A stretch of DNA of 38,299 nt from Methylobacter sp. (lineage in GTDB: Bacteria; Pseudomonadota; Gammaproteobacteria; Methylococcales; Methylomonadaceae). The notes beneath the pieces are model-generated. The model saw only the letters and a program-made list of their open reading frames with translations. It had not been told where the DNA came from and made no database searches. Of the stretch, positions 16,446 to 26,149 are shown one piece after another. Each line of letters opens with the position of its first letter. The first letter of the stretch is position 1. The stretch is taken from NCBI GenBank assembly GCA_026399025.1, contig JAPLRU010000097.1, forward strand, positions 1 to 38,299. Direction: 5' to 3'. The translations under genes and the position numbers were made by a program.

Positions 16446-19400
16446 TTAAAAGCAAGTAATCAGTGTGCCGCCCGTTCCATCCAGATCCAAAAGAAACTGA
16501 CTATCGGTATATTGACCTATCAGAGTAACACTTAAGGTATCCACGCCGTCGCTTACGGTAAGGAGTCCTGTATCAGCCGCATAGCTCATTGTCGCGCTGT
16601 TATAGTCGATGTCGACCAAATCCAACTCGTCGTTAGCATCCCAGTTCGCGATAGAGCCGCTGAACCGGTCGACATCGTTTAGCTTTATGACATTCCATGC
16701 GCCCGGATTCGCGTCACCGAAGTGAATGTTAGCTGACGAGGTACCGCCGAATTCGATAGTTCCTCCATTATCGATCAGTTCGGAACCACCGCTCAGTGTA
16801 TTATTGACGATGATGCGCCCCCCATGCGCCCACAGTAGACCGGAATTAGATACTTCAGAGTTGATTACCAAGCTAGCGCCGGCAACCGCTTCCAAAGTTC
16901 CGGAATTAACTACCGCGTGTGAGCCTGTGTCGATAGTTAGAGCATGAGCGCCATCGGCAGTAATAGTGCCTCGATTATCCAGAGACATTTGGCCGCCGCC
17001 CAGTTGACCCGCACCGGAGATGGTGTTGTCCCAGTTGGTTAGCGCAGCACTAGGGCTTGAACCGACGATGATGTTGCCGTCACTGTCTGTCATCGTTACA
17101 TGCCCTTGGCCTTGCAAGGTGATGCCGGCTCCGATAAGTTCGAGTTTGGTCGAGCCTCCGGCCGATTGTAACGCAATCGTGCCGTTATTATCGATAACGC
17201 CGGTTAAAGGTAACATTGCACCGTTACCTACCACCATGCTGCCGGATCCGAGTAAAGCCGCGCCGCCGCTTACGTTGGTACCCGTGTTATGGGTGACCGG
17301 CGCGGTGTTGAAAACGAAGTTGCCGGCGTTAAGTGAGGTTATGTCGATACCTTTTAGGGTGATTGTCTGCTGATTACTGAAACTAATTAATGCATTGCCG
17401 GTGGCGTCCATTGATAAGTAGGACTGAACATCGGCGAAACCGGTAACACCGGCAATGCCCATTAGGTCGATTTTGTCCCCCGCCGTGTCAAAATTAAAAA
17501 CAGAGTCATTTCCACTCAACGGTCCGAAAACGAACACATCGCTGCCGGCGGAACCGGTAAGATTATCGTTGCCTGAGCCAGCAAGAATGGGGGAACCTAG
17601 GGCATAGGCTTTCACGTTTTCCACTATTGTCGCGTTACTTGTACTACCGTCAGTATTTAACCAACTTTCAGTAATTGTAAGCATCTTTGCGCCAATGAAT
17701 CCGTTGGCCGGAGTAACTGCCACGTTATGAAGATCGGATGCGGATACAGTCCAAACATTGTCGGCCGTCTTTACTCCCCCGTATAACGTCCAGTCCGTCG
17801 GCATTCCGGAAACCGTCAACGTGATCAGGTCGGTTGAATCTGTCAATGCGTTCGTTAATGCCAAGTTGATGGCCGCTCCAGCGACGTCGGCGGCAGACAT
17901 CGTGGTGCCGTCAGGATTGGTCGGCGGCAAAGCTGGCAACAAAGTCGCATCACTGATGGTCACATTATCTAAAATAGTATAGACGCCGCTGTCAAACCGT
18001 ATCTGGTCAATACTCGCCCATGCGGCGTCGAATGTGAATGTTTGGTACACGCCCGGTTGCAGTGACAGACTCCGCTCAGCGACCTCCACGCCATTATCAT
18101 AGCCATGCATTACCGTAGTAGAAGAGCTGCCGAAAGTACAAGCGCGAAAACTTTCCAGCGAGAAGTTTTTACCATCGACACGTTCTATCGTACCGTCAGT
18201 CTCTCCAAAAATATTCTTAGCTTGAGTTGTAAAAGCCATACTGGTATCACCATCGCCAAGCATATAGGGGGACCACGAAAACCCCTTAAAGGCGTAACCG
18301 TTATAGTTGGTATCGATTGTAGGTGAATTATTAAAATCAAACAGAACCTCATGACTGGAAAATACCGGTATATTATTGGTGCCGGTGGCGTTAACCGCCG
18401 ACGCCGACGCTGCATCGTCGCTACCGGTGATGGTTATTGTCACCGCTTGGCTGCCGGTGTCGTTTGCCGCGCCACTGCCGTCATGAGCCTGTAAGATATA
18501 ATTCAATGTCAACGTCTGGCCCGCGGCCAAGTAATCGAAAGCTTGCGTACCCGAGTTGAAGCTCCAAGTCAAATTATGCGCATCGCCCGTGTTAGCCGCC
18601 AGACCTGTAGTTGGCGACACGGTCAACATGCTCAGCAGCTGCTCGTTCGTCAGTCCCAGCCCGGTAGTCATACCGGAAGCGTCCACCGATGCCACCGATG
18701 TATTTAGCGTATCGGTTGTATCCGCGTCCGTTAGCGTCAGAGTGCCGTTGGCGGTCAAACCGGAGTTAGTTTCCACTAATGTCGTGCTTGCACTGTCAGC
18801 GTTTCCGGTACTATCCAGGTAAAAAGTCGGAACATCGTTGGTGCCGGTAAGCGTAACGCTCACGGTCTTGATCAGAGTGCCACCCTTTCCGTCGGAAAAG
18901 CTGACATCGAAAGCTTCGGTCCTGACTTCGTCTTGGGCCAGAAATTCGACCGCCGCAGCCGCCACGCTGTAGTTCCAGGTGAGTACGCCGCCGCTGCCGC
19001 CGACGGTGTCCGCCGTGATCGCGGCAGTCAGGGTGCCCAGCGTCGGATTGGGACTAGTCACTTCGGTGACGCTATGGCTGTCGGTGAGATCGACGTCGCT
19101 GAAGTTAATGATGCCGCTGTCTGTCAGGTTGCCTTCCGGAGAGACCGACTCAAGCACCGCGCCGCTCAAATCTTCGGCAGTGATGACGGGAACATCGTTG
19201 GTGCCGGTAAGCGTAACGCTCACGGTCTTGATCAGAGTTCCGCCCTTTCCGTCGGAAAAGCTGACATCGAAAACCTCGGTCCTGACTTCGTCTTGGGCCA
19301 GAAATTCGACCGCCGCTGCCTCCACGCTGTAGTTCCAGGTAAGTACGCCGCCGCTACCGCCGACGGTGTCCGCCGTGATCGCGGCAGTCAGGGTGCCCAG

Positions 19401-20258
19401 CGTCGGATTGGGAGTAGTCACTTCGGTGACGCTATGGCTGTCGGTGAGATCGACGTCGCTGAAGTTAATGATGCCGCTGTCGGTCAGGTTGCCTTCCGGA
19501 GAAACCGACTCAAGCACCGCGCCGCTCAAATCTTCGGCAGTGATGACGGGGACATCATTGGTGCCGGTGAGCGTAACGTTCACAGTCTTAACAAGTGTAG
19601 CGCCCTTACCGTCGGAGAAACTGACGTCGAAAGCTTCGCTCGTTACCTGCCCTTGAGCCAGGGATTCGACAGAAGCTGCCGCCACGCTGTAGTTCCAAGT
19701 GAGTACGCCACCGCTGCCGTTAACGGTATCGGTGGTGATGCCGGCAGTCAGATTGCCGAGCGTCGCGCCTTGAGCCGCCACGCCGGTAACGCTGTGGGTG
19801 TCGGTCAGGTCGGCATCTGAGAAGTTAATCATGCCGGTGTCGGTGATGTTACCCACAGGAGTAACCTGCTCGGTCACGGCGCCGCTTAAGTCTGCGGCGG
19901 TAATGACCGGGATATGGTTAGTACCGGTACCGGTGTCTATGCCGGTGATAGTGACTGTCACTGTCTTGGTAAGGGTGCCGCCCTTGCCGTCGGAGAAAGT
20001 GACGTTAAAAGCCTCGGTCTTTACCTGCCCTTGGGTCAGGTAGCCAACAGAGGCTGCCGCCACGCTGTAGTTCCAGGTAAGCACACCGCCGACGCCGTTA
20101 GCGGTATCGGTGGTGATGGCCGCGGTCAGCTTGCCAAGATTCGAACAACCTTGGGCGACCACGCCGGTGACGCTGTGGGTATCAGTCAGATCGACATCGT
20201 TGAAGTTAATAATGCCGGTGTCGGTCAGGTTGCCTACTGGGTTAATCTGCTCGGTCAC
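16446..20258 (-). CDS. VCBS-repeat adhesin, 3' portion (frame-broken from 5' part)
   Basis: This 1270-residue frame is the downstream part of a giant secreted adhesin. It opens in the middle of a repeat at a GTG (20258) that aligns with the V of AVTEQINP, so this is not a natural start. It contains about four more VCBS repeats of about 120 residues ending in VTLTGTND, then a divergent repeat (about 475-620), and a beta-rich domain (about 633-769) of unknown type. An RTX-like patch GSGNDNLTGSAGSDVFVFG follows at about 895-915. A run of N-(R/S)-G-T-(I/L) beta-helix-like repeats (about 1016-1186) precedes a C-terminus ending SVTLIGQYTDSQFLLDLDGTGGTL, typical of type I secreted proteins. The export signal is thus C-terminal. 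No type I exporter genes are in the window. Confidence 0.8.
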   Translation of the reverse strand: MTEQINPVGNLTDTGIINFNDVDLTDTHSVTGVVAQGCSNLGKLTAAITTDTANGVGGVLTWNYSVAAASVGYLTQGQVKTEAFNVTFSDGKGGTLTKTVTVTITGIDTGTGTNHIPVITAADLSGAVTEQVTPVGNITDTGMINFSDADLTDTHSVTGVAAQGATLGNLTAGITTDTVNGSGGVLTWNYSVAAASVESLAQGQVTSEAFDVSFSDGKGATLVKTVNVTLTGTNDVPVITAEDLSGAVLESVSPEGNLTDSGIINFSDVDLTDSHSVTEVTTPNPTLGTLTAAITADTVGGSGGVLTWNYSVEAAAVEFLAQDEVRTEVFDVSFSDGKGGTLIKTVSVTLTGTNDVPVITAEDLSGAVLESVSPEGNLTDSGIINFSDVDLTDSHSVTEVTSPNPTLGTLTAAITADTVGGSGGVLTWNYSVAAAAVEFLAQDEVRTEAFDVSFSDGKGGTLIKTVSVTLTGTNDVPTFYLDSTGNADSASTTLVETNSGLTANGTLTLTDADTTDTLNTSVASVDASGMTTGLGLTNEQLLSMLTVSPTTGLAANTGDAHNLTWSFNSGTQAFDYLAAGQTLTLNYILQAHDGSGAANDTGSQAVTITITGSDDAASASAVNATGTNNIPVFSSHEVLFDFNNSPTIDTNYNGYAFKGFSWSPYMLGDGDTSMAFTTQAKNIFGETDGTIERVDGKNFSLESFRACTFGSSSTTVMHGYDNGVEVAERSLSLQPGVYQTFTFDAAWASIDQIRFDSGVYTILDNVTISDATLLPALPPTNPDGTTMSAADVAGAAINLALTNALTDSTDLITLTVSGMPTDWTLYGGVKTADNVWTVSASDLHNVAVTPANGFIGAKMLTITESWLNTDGSTSNATIVENVKAYALGSPILAGSGNDNLTGSAGSDVFVFGPLSGNDSVFNFDTAGDKIDLMGIAGVTGFADVQSYLSMDATGNALISFSNQQTITLKGIDITSLNAGNFVFNTAPVTHNTGTNVSGGAALLGSGSMVVGNGAMLPLTGVIDNNGTIALQSAGGSTKLELIGAGITLQGQGHVTMTDSDGNIIVGSSPSAALTNWDNTISGAGQLGGGQMSLDNRGTITADGAHALTIDTGSHAVVNSGTLEAVAGASLVINSEVSNSGLLWAHGGRIIVNNTLSGGSELIDNGGTIEFGGTSSANIHFGDANPGAWNVIKLNDVDRFSGSIANWDANDELDLVDIDYNSATMSYAADTGLLTVSDGVDTLSVTLIGQYTDSQFLLDLDGTGGTLITCF

Positions 20259-21340
20259 AGCGCCGCTCAGATCTTGAGCGGTGATGACCGGACTGTCGTT
20301 AGGTTTTGGTAAGGGTGCCGCCCTTGCCGTCGGAGAAGCTGACGTCGAAAGCCTCAGTCTTGACTTGGTCTTTAGCCAGAAACTCGACCGCCGCTGCCGC
20401 TACGCTGTAATTCCAGGTGAGTACGCCGCAGCTACCGTGAACGGTATCGCTGGTAATGGCTGCGCTCAGCTTACCCAAGGTCGAGCCTTGGGCGGCCACG
20501 CCGGTGACGCTATGCGTGTCGGTCCAGTCGACATCGGCGAAGTTAATGATGCCCTTGTCGGTCAGGTTGCCTACTGGGTTAATCTGCTCGGTCACAGCGC
20601 CGCTCAGATCTTGAGCGGTGATGACCGGACTGTCGTTAGTGCCGGTAAGAGTGACGTTCACGGTTTTAGTGAGAGTGCCGCCTTTGCCGTCGGAGAAACC
20701 GATGGTGAAAGATTCAATTTTGACTTGATCCTTGGCCAGAAATTCGACGGCCGCTGCCGCCACGCTGTAGTTCCAGGTGAGTACGCCGCCGACGCCGTTA
20801 GCGGTGTCGGTGGTGATGGCCGCGGTCAGCTTGCCAAGGTTCGAACAACCTTGGGCGGCCACGCCGGTGACGCAGTGAGTGTCAGTCAGATCGACATCTG
20901 TGAAATTAATCACGCCCTTGTCGGTCAGGTTGCCCACGGGGTTGATCTGCTCGGTTACGGCGCCGCTTAAATCTTCGGCGGTGATGACCGGGGTGTCGTT
21001 GGTGCCGGTGAGGGTGACTGCGATAGTCTTGGTGACCGTGCCGCCCTTACCGTCGGAGAAAGTGACGTCGAAAGACTCAATCTTGGTTTGATTCTTGGCC
21101 AGGAATTCGATAGCCGTTGCGGCCACGCTGTAGTTCCAGGTGAGTACGCCGCAAGTGCCGTGAACGGTATCGGTAGTGATGTCGGCGGTCAGATTGCCCA
21201 AGGTTAAGCCTTTTGCGACCACGCCGGTGACTTTGTGCGTGTCGCTCAGGTCGGCGTCGCTGAAGTTAATGATGCCCTTGTCGCTTAAGTTGCCCACAGG
21301 AGTGAGCTGTTCGGTCACAGCGCCAGTGAGATCTTGAGCG
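18841..21340 (-). repeat. Tandem VCBS repeats, about 360-bp period
   Basis: Successive units share the same DNA layout, with a GTGCCGGTAAGCGTAACG start at 18841 and again at 19201 (exactly 360 bp apart). The two units from 18841 to 19560 are nearly identical; the others (19561-21340) have drifted more. Such recent duplications are prone to copy-number change. Confidence 0.85.
20299..20310 (-). other. 23-nt deletion scar causing the adhesin frameshift
   Basis: At CGTTAG followed by GTTTTGGT the repeat lacks the 23 nt TGCCGGTAAGAGTGACG plus TTCACG that the neighbouring unit has between CGTTAG and GTTTTAGT (20640-20662). Flanks on both sides align without other gaps. The loss shifts the frame and creates the stop. 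Confidence 0.75.
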
Positions 21341-21522
21341 GTAATGACAGGAACACGGTTGCCGACATAGCCGGGACCGGAACAGTTTTTATTGTCATCG
21401 TCGGAATCGTTTTTGTATTTGTCGTTGAAGTCATCCCTGTCCCCATTGTGGGAACGAGTTCGATCGTCATCGTCAGAACCACTTTTGTTCTTATCGTTGG
21501 AATTGTTTTGGCAGGTGGTCAT
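20299..21522 (-). CDS. VCBS-repeat adhesin, 5' portion (ends at frameshift)
   Basis: This 407-residue frame is the natural beginning of the adhesin: ATG at 21522 with a GGAG ribosome site about 7-10 nt upstream. Residues 1-55 are very rich in Asp, Asn, Lys and Ser, with no Sec signal. About three VCBS repeats of about 120 residues follow, each beginning (V/T/S)PVITA-(Q/E)-DL-(T/S)GAVTEQ and ending FSDGKGGT-(V/L)-TKT. The third is cut off: the next residues should be VNVTLTGTND, but 23 nt are missing there compared with the repeat at 20640-20662, which creates a TAA at 20299-20301. The rest of the gene continues in another frame to 16446. Either the gene is inactivated or this is an assembly error in repeat DNA. 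Confidence 0.8.
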   Translation of the reverse strand: MTTCQNNSNDKNKSGSDDDDRTRSHNGDRDDFNDKYKNDSDDDNKNCSGPGYVGNRVPVITAQDLTGAVTEQLTPVGNLSDKGIINFSDADLSDTHKVTGVVAKGLTLGNLTADITTDTVHGTCGVLTWNYSVAATAIEFLAKNQTKIESFDVTFSDGKGGTVTKTIAVTLTGTNDTPVITAEDLSGAVTEQINPVGNLTDKGVINFTDVDLTDTHCVTGVAAQGCSNLGKLTAAITTDTANGVGGVLTWNYSVAAAAVEFLAKDQVKIESFTIGFSDGKGGTLTKTVNVTLTGTNDSPVITAQDLSGAVTEQINPVGNLTDKGIINFADVDWTDTHSVTGVAAQGSTLGKLSAAITSDTVHGSCGVLTWNYSVAAAAVEFLAKDQVKTEAFDVSFSDGKGGTLTKT

Positions 21523-21933
21523 GATCTACTCCGGGGAACAGGATATTAAGGTGAAGTTTAAAAGGAATCGGGCGACTATTCCGAGCATTAGCAAAGAACT
21601 CAGATGGGGCAAATTTGAAGCGCAACCAAAGCTTTTTTCTGTGCTGAACAAGATAGGAGGCTGACAGAAATTCTGCTGTTTTATTGCTGTGTTTCGCCGA
21701 GAGCTGGATAGCTTTGGGTAACCTTGTTAAATCAACGCGGCCCGCCGAAAATTCAAAATAATAAAACTTATGCATGTTACTGAATATAAATATTTTTCTA
21801 AAAGAAACCATAAAGCCCATTTATGCCATTACTATAGACAATTTCAGCTTTCTATACAAATTTCTCAGCATTAGTTTTGTAAGATTTAACTGACACTATT
21901 TTCCATGTATTCGCTTAACAAATTCAACAATGC
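21523..21933. other. Intergenic region upstream of the adhesin
   Basis: About 410 bases separate the TPR gene stop from the adhesin start, both minus strand. An out-of-frame ORF across it looks unlike a protein. The AT-rich part around 21750-21860 is a likely place for an adhesin promoter; I see no terminator hairpin. Confidence 0.4.
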
Positions 21934-24501
21934 TCATTCAGATTCGGTTTTGACACCGCTATGTTGTGCGAAACCTTTGTAGCTCTTTTCTTCCATCATG
22001 CCGGATAGCATTTTTATATTGATCTGCCGCTTTATTTCGGCTCTTTTGTCGTTTAACTTATAAACAGAACGGGCAAGATCAATGAAGACTTGATCAAACT
22101 CTTGCTTAGCTTCTTTCTCTCGAATGTTGTCTTCCACTTGCCAAAGATCTGCGTTGATAGTTTTAAGCGCTCGTCTTAAATCGCCAACGGTTTTATCGAC
22201 GGACGATTCTTTTTCTACAGTTTTTTGTAACTGCGCCAGCTCTTTTTTTACATTAGCAACGGCTGCCGCTGAATTTATTTTGGCTTGTTTTATTTCAAGT
22301 ATCGTGATTTTGTCTATTAACTCTCCCCATGACACGGGAACAACAGGTGTCGAATAAGCGCGCATGTCTCCGAGGCTCAGATGCTCTTTCGATAACGTCA
22401 ATAACTGTGCATGCATTTCGCTAAATACCGACTCCCAATCACCTCTTTTCGATTGGCGAAACAAGCGCATTGTCGGGTACCAAGCGCTATCGCTGCCGTC
22501 CAACATCCATCTCCAATCGGGAACGTGTTTCAGCGCCACCCAAGTAGGACAGCCCAGTGCGCCGGCTAAATGAGCGATGGCCGTGTCGGAGGTTATGACA
22601 AGATCTAAACTGCTTATTACGGCTGCCGAGTCGATAAATGCATCGGGACCGCTATCGAAATCATGTCCCGGAATCTCCACTTTAAGGTTTTCGGGCAGGA
22701 TCTCTAACTGCTCGACGCCCTCATTCTTCTGGAGACTGATCAAGCGGATATGGGGAATTTTTGCAATGAGCTTGAAGTGATCCACCGAGAAGGATCGGCC
22801 AATGTCTATCTTTCCCGCATGATTGCCTTGCCAGCTTATGCCAACCTTGAAACCTTTAACACCCAACTTTTCCCGCCAACGGCTAATCCGTTCTTTTTCA
22901 GCAAAAAGATAAGGCGCCGTATTTGGAATGCTCTCACGGTCGGTTTTGAATGCCAACGGCAGGCTCAACAACGGACAATGAAAATCGAAAGCGGGCAAGA
23001 CATCGCCCTTAGCTAATAATTGAGCCACGCCATCAAGATGTTCGAGCACTTTCAATAAAGGCTTTTGCACTTCCAAAATAACATGGGCACCCAAGTCAGC
23101 AACCGATTTTGCATAACGGCAAAACTGCAAAGTATCGCCAAGCCCCTGTTCGCTATAGAGGAAAATAGTTTTCCCTTGTAAGGACTCCTTACCCTGCCAG
23201 TACGGTTGAAGAAATTTTCGGGCTTTATCCCCGGTTTCGTTTTTTTGCCGACGCCATTCATAATGTTGCCAGCCCCGCTCGAAATCGCCCAACTGCAAAC
23301 AGCACAACCCTAAATTCCAATGCGCATCGACATATTCAGGCTCCAGCATAATAGCCATCTCATAGCTTTTTATCGCGGCTTGAAGTTGCTTGAGTTCAAG
23401 CAATGCGTTACCGCGATTGTAGAGCGCCTGCGCATAGTTTGGCTGGATTCTGAGCGCCTCATCATAGCTTGCCAATGCCTGCTGAAAATGCTGTAGACCG
23501 AGCAAGGCATTACCGCGATTGTTGAGTGCTTCGGCATAGTCCGGTGTAATTTTAAGTACACGGTTAAAGCACTCAAGCGCTTCTTCCAGGCGATTTAAAT
23601 TAAACAGAATATCGCCGCTGTTGTAGAGGGCATCGACATAGTCAGGCTTGAGCTTAAGTGCGCCGCTATAGCTCTCCAGCGCTTGTTCGCAGCGTTTTAG
23701 ATCGCGCAATGCCGCGCCACGGTTGTAAAGGGCTTCCGCATAATCCGGTTGAATTTCGAGAGCTCGGTTATAGCTTTCCAGCGCTTGCTCAGAGCGCTTT
23801 AGGTCAAGCAATGCGTTACCGTGATTGTTAAGTATATTCGCATAGCCCGGCTTGATTTTGAGCGCACCAACATAGCTGTCCAAAGCCTCCTCATAGCGAT
23901 TTAGACTGCGCAACGCATTGCCGCGATTATTGAGCGCATCGGCATGATCGGGCTTGATTTTGAGCGCGCGGTTGTAGCTTTCCAACGCTTGCTCATAGCG
24001 CATTAGATCAAGCAAAGCATTGCCGCGATTGTAGTGTGTTTCCGCATGATCGGGCTTAACCTTAAGAATGCGGTCGTAGCTCTCCAATGCATCTTCATAG
24101 CGCTTTAGATCGCGCAATACATTACCGCGATTGTTGAGCGCATCGATATAATCCGGCTTAATTTTCAGTGCTTGGTCATAGCTTTCCAAGGCTTGTTCAT
24201 AGCGCTTTAGATCGCGCAATGCGGCGCCGCGATTATTCAGAACTTCCGCTGAATCCGGTTTGATTTTAAGTGCGCTGTCGAATAACTCAACAGCCAGAGT
24301 CGAATCCTTACGCTGTAAAGCAATCGCCGCCAACAATTGCAAGGCGTCAAAATGTTGTGGTTGCAACAGCAGAATTTCTTTGTATATCGCTTCCGCTTCT
24401 GCCAATCGGCCTTGCTGATGCAGAGTAATTGCAGTGTTCAAGTTGACGGCATTGGCTGGTGTTGCTGTACGTGCCGACTTGAATGTTTTGGGCTGTGTCA
24501 T
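21934..24501 (-). CDS. TPR / glycosyltransferase-like / DUF6165 fusion protein
   Basis: This 855-residue protein has three parts. Residues about 22-405 are eleven to twelve TPR units of 34 residues with near-identical cores (YEQALESYDQALKIKPDY, ALNNRGNALRDLKR). Residues about 420-715 resemble a glycosyltransferase family 9/heptosyltransferase-like domain: WQGKESLQGKTIFLYSEQGLGD (about 429-450) and SDTAIAHLAGALGCPTWVALKHVPDWRW (about 647-674). Residues about 730-840 match DUF6165 (VPVSWGELIDKITILEIKQAKI, then a helical tail). TPR-GT proteins of this kind occur near surface structures and adhesins. Here it is just upstream of the adhesin on the same strand, so adhesin glycosylation is a reasonable guess, not proven. 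No signal or membrane segment is present. Confidence 0.82.
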   Translation of the reverse strand: MTQPKTFKSARTATPANAVNLNTAITLHQQGRLAEAEAIYKEILLLQPQHFDALQLLAAIALQRKDSTLAVELFDSALKIKPDSAEVLNNRGAALRDLKRYEQALESYDQALKIKPDYIDALNNRGNVLRDLKRYEDALESYDRILKVKPDHAETHYNRGNALLDLMRYEQALESYNRALKIKPDHADALNNRGNALRSLNRYEEALDSYVGALKIKPGYANILNNHGNALLDLKRSEQALESYNRALEIQPDYAEALYNRGAALRDLKRCEQALESYSGALKLKPDYVDALYNSGDILFNLNRLEEALECFNRVLKITPDYAEALNNRGNALLGLQHFQQALASYDEALRIQPNYAQALYNRGNALLELKQLQAAIKSYEMAIMLEPEYVDAHWNLGLCCLQLGDFERGWQHYEWRRQKNETGDKARKFLQPYWQGKESLQGKTIFLYSEQGLGDTLQFCRYAKSVADLGAHVILEVQKPLLKVLEHLDGVAQLLAKGDVLPAFDFHCPLLSLPLAFKTDRESIPNTAPYLFAEKERISRWREKLGVKGFKVGISWQGNHAGKIDIGRSFSVDHFKLIAKIPHIRLISLQKNEGVEQLEILPENLKVEIPGHDFDSGPDAFIDSAAVISSLDLVITSDTAIAHLAGALGCPTWVALKHVPDWRWMLDGSDSAWYPTMRLFRQSKRGDWESVFSEMHAQLLTLSKEHLSLGDMRAYSTPVVPVSWGELIDKITILEIKQAKINSAAAVANVKKELAQLQKTVEKESSVDKTVGDLRRALKTINADLWQVEDNIREKEAKQEFDQVFIDLARSVYKLNDKRAEIKRQINIKMLSGMMEEKSYKGFAQHSGVKTESE

Positions 24502-24604
24502 AGGTATTTAGGGCGTTTAAAAGAACGGTAGAAAGCAACAACAGCGATGACCTGAGCGCCCGATAACAGCATTTATCGCCTTGATTTCACATCTATTTTT
24601 CTTA

Positions 24605-25009
24605 TTATTTCAAATAATTAACCACAAAAACGGCACAGGACACGGTAATCCCCAATGACCAAAACATAAACAGGTCCAGGCGACGGCCTATTTCTTCAAA
24701 ACGTTTGTCTATCTGGTCGATGCGCTTATCCATTTGATCAAGACGCCTATCCACCTGCTCGAAGCGTTTATTCATCTGCTCGACTATTTGTTCAAAGCGT
24801 TTGTCTACCTGCTCAAAGCGCTTGTCCACCTGTTTGAATCCTTCCAACATTAACTCGCGCTGATGTTTTAATTCTTCCTCAACGCGAATTGTTCTTTCAC
24901 GCAAATCCAACTCGTAGCGAACATTGGCATTTAATGTCTCAGGCGACTCTGAAATAAACTTCTTTATTAAGTTCTGAATTTGATCTATATCTTCTTGGGC
25001 TAATGACAT
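24605..25009 (-). CDS. Heptad-repeat coiled-coil protein with C-terminal membrane helix
   Basis: This 134-residue protein has a helical N-terminus, then an uninterrupted coiled coil from about 58 to 112 built from the heptad VDKRFEQ and its variants (VDRRLDQ, MDKRIDQ, IDKRFEE). The DNA shows matching 21-bp repeats. It ends with a hydrophobic helix (about 113-130, FMFWSLGITVSCAVFVVNYL), so it is probably anchored in the inner membrane by its tail. A GGAG ribosome site precedes the ATG at 25009. Such proteins are common and mostly uncharacterised. It is 103 nt upstream of the TPR fusion gene. Confidence 0.72.
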   Translation of the reverse strand: MSLAQEDIDQIQNLIKKFISESPETLNANVRYELDLRERTIRVEEELKHQRELMLEGFKQVDKRFEQVDKRFEQIVEQMNKRFEQVDRRLDQMDKRIDQIDKRFEEIGRRLDLFMFWSLGITVSCAVFVVNYLK

Positions 25010-25443
25010 TGCTTAAACTCCACACGACTCCGAATTTCGCTCGTAATAAATTGTATCCATTGCAGTACGCGGTTGATCCTGATACTAAAACTGCGTCTTA
25101 ACCGAGTCTGCTCGAGCGTTGCCGGCCATTCTATCAAATTGGCGGTGAGTTTGATTCGACATAAATTGAAATTAGAGATCCATTAGCATTTACCCGCACG
25201 GAAAAATCGGGTACATCACATCCTCATTTAGACTGCCTTATATACCGCCCCCGGATCAACACCGGTTAGCCGAGCAAGCCAAAACGAGGACACGCTTAAT
25301 CGCACTATAAGTTTTATCTCCTATTATTTCAGGCTTTCAACTTAACGCCGGGCAGTTTAAGGTTACTTCTCACGGGCGTTCAAGCTTAAAATAAGAAACC
25401 GATCTTTTAGACAACGTTTAAATTCAATAAGAGGAAGAAAAAC
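25010..25443. other. Divergent intergenic region
   Basis: About 430 bases with no supported gene separate the coiled-coil gene and the DUF2780 gene. Promoters for both should lie here; I see no repeat or strong hairpin. Confidence 0.4.
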
Positions 25444-26028
25444 ATGCAAGCGAAAACACTTCTAACGCTCTGTGCGTCATTAGCCTTTTCTATCGCGTCA
25501 AGCGGCAATGCCGTGGCCGAAGATTGGAAGAGCCTGCTGAATGCGGTCAATAGCGGGGTCAATGCTCAGCCCCATACAAACCAAGTATTGCAACAAGGCC
25601 GACAAGCGCTTGATACGGCGCAAACGCTGCAACAAGCCGGTAACTTAACCGAGTTACTGATGCAGCGGACAGGCGTAACTCAAGCCCAAGCAGCCGGAGG
25701 AGCGGGCGCTTTGTTTCAAATCGCCAAAAATAAAATGCAGGCGGATGCATTTGCTCAGCTGGAACAATCGGTTCCGGGTTTACAAGGCATGTTGGGAGCG
25801 GTACCCGCCCTAACCCAGTCCGGCGGTTTGGCAGGACGCTTGTCCGCACTGGCGGGCAAGTCAGGCGGCACGGCAGGCGATTTGATTTCCGTGGTTTCCT
25901 CTTTTCAGCAGCAAGGCATGTCACCTGCGATGGTGCAGCAATTCATCCCGGTAGTGATCGAGTATGTTAAAGCTCAAGGCAATGAAGCTTTGGTCAATAG
26001 CTTAAGCGCCGCATTTATCGGGCGTTAA
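25444..26028 (+). CDS. Exported DUF2780 (VcgC/VcgE-type) protein
   Basis: This 194-residue protein has a signal peptide (MQAKTLLTLCASLAFSIASSGNAVAED; cleavage after AVA) and the DUF2780 pattern in LTELLMQRTGVTQAQAAGGAGALFQIAKNKM (about 69-99), followed by VPGLQGMLGAVPAL and a helical C-terminal half. The family is widespread in Gammaproteobacteria and has no known function. A strong AAGAGGAAG ribosome site precedes the ATG at 25444. It stands alone. Confidence 0.82.
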   Translation: MQAKTLLTLCASLAFSIASSGNAVAEDWKSLLNAVNSGVNAQPHTNQVLQQGRQALDTAQTLQQAGNLTELLMQRTGVTQAQAAGGAGALFQIAKNKMQADAFAQLEQSVPGLQGMLGAVPALTQSGGLAGRLSALAGKSGGTAGDLISVVSSFQQQGMSPAMVQQFIPVVIEYVKAQGNEALVNSLSAAFIGR

Positions 26029-26149
26029 TTTTCCGGTGGTCCATCGGCGCATTAATTTGGTTAATGCGCAAACATAACGCTATACCATAGAACGCAGATG
26101 ACATTAGAGTCTATGCACAAAGGCAGTTTTTGCTACTACGGGGTCGGTT

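Noticed and set aside
18933-19820. A long plus-strand open frame (about 295 codons) opposite the adhesin
   Set aside because: It is the complement of the VCBS repeats; its periodic pattern follows the adhesin repeats and the adhesin frame explains the sequence better.
23380-24260. Regularly spaced DNA repeats that could suggest a CRISPR array
   Set aside because: The 102-bp period matches 34-residue TPR units within an open frame; units are diverged and there are no unique spacers.
24690-24840. 21-bp direct repeats
   Set aside because: They encode heptads of a coiled coil, so they are coding, not CRISPR or iteron repeats.
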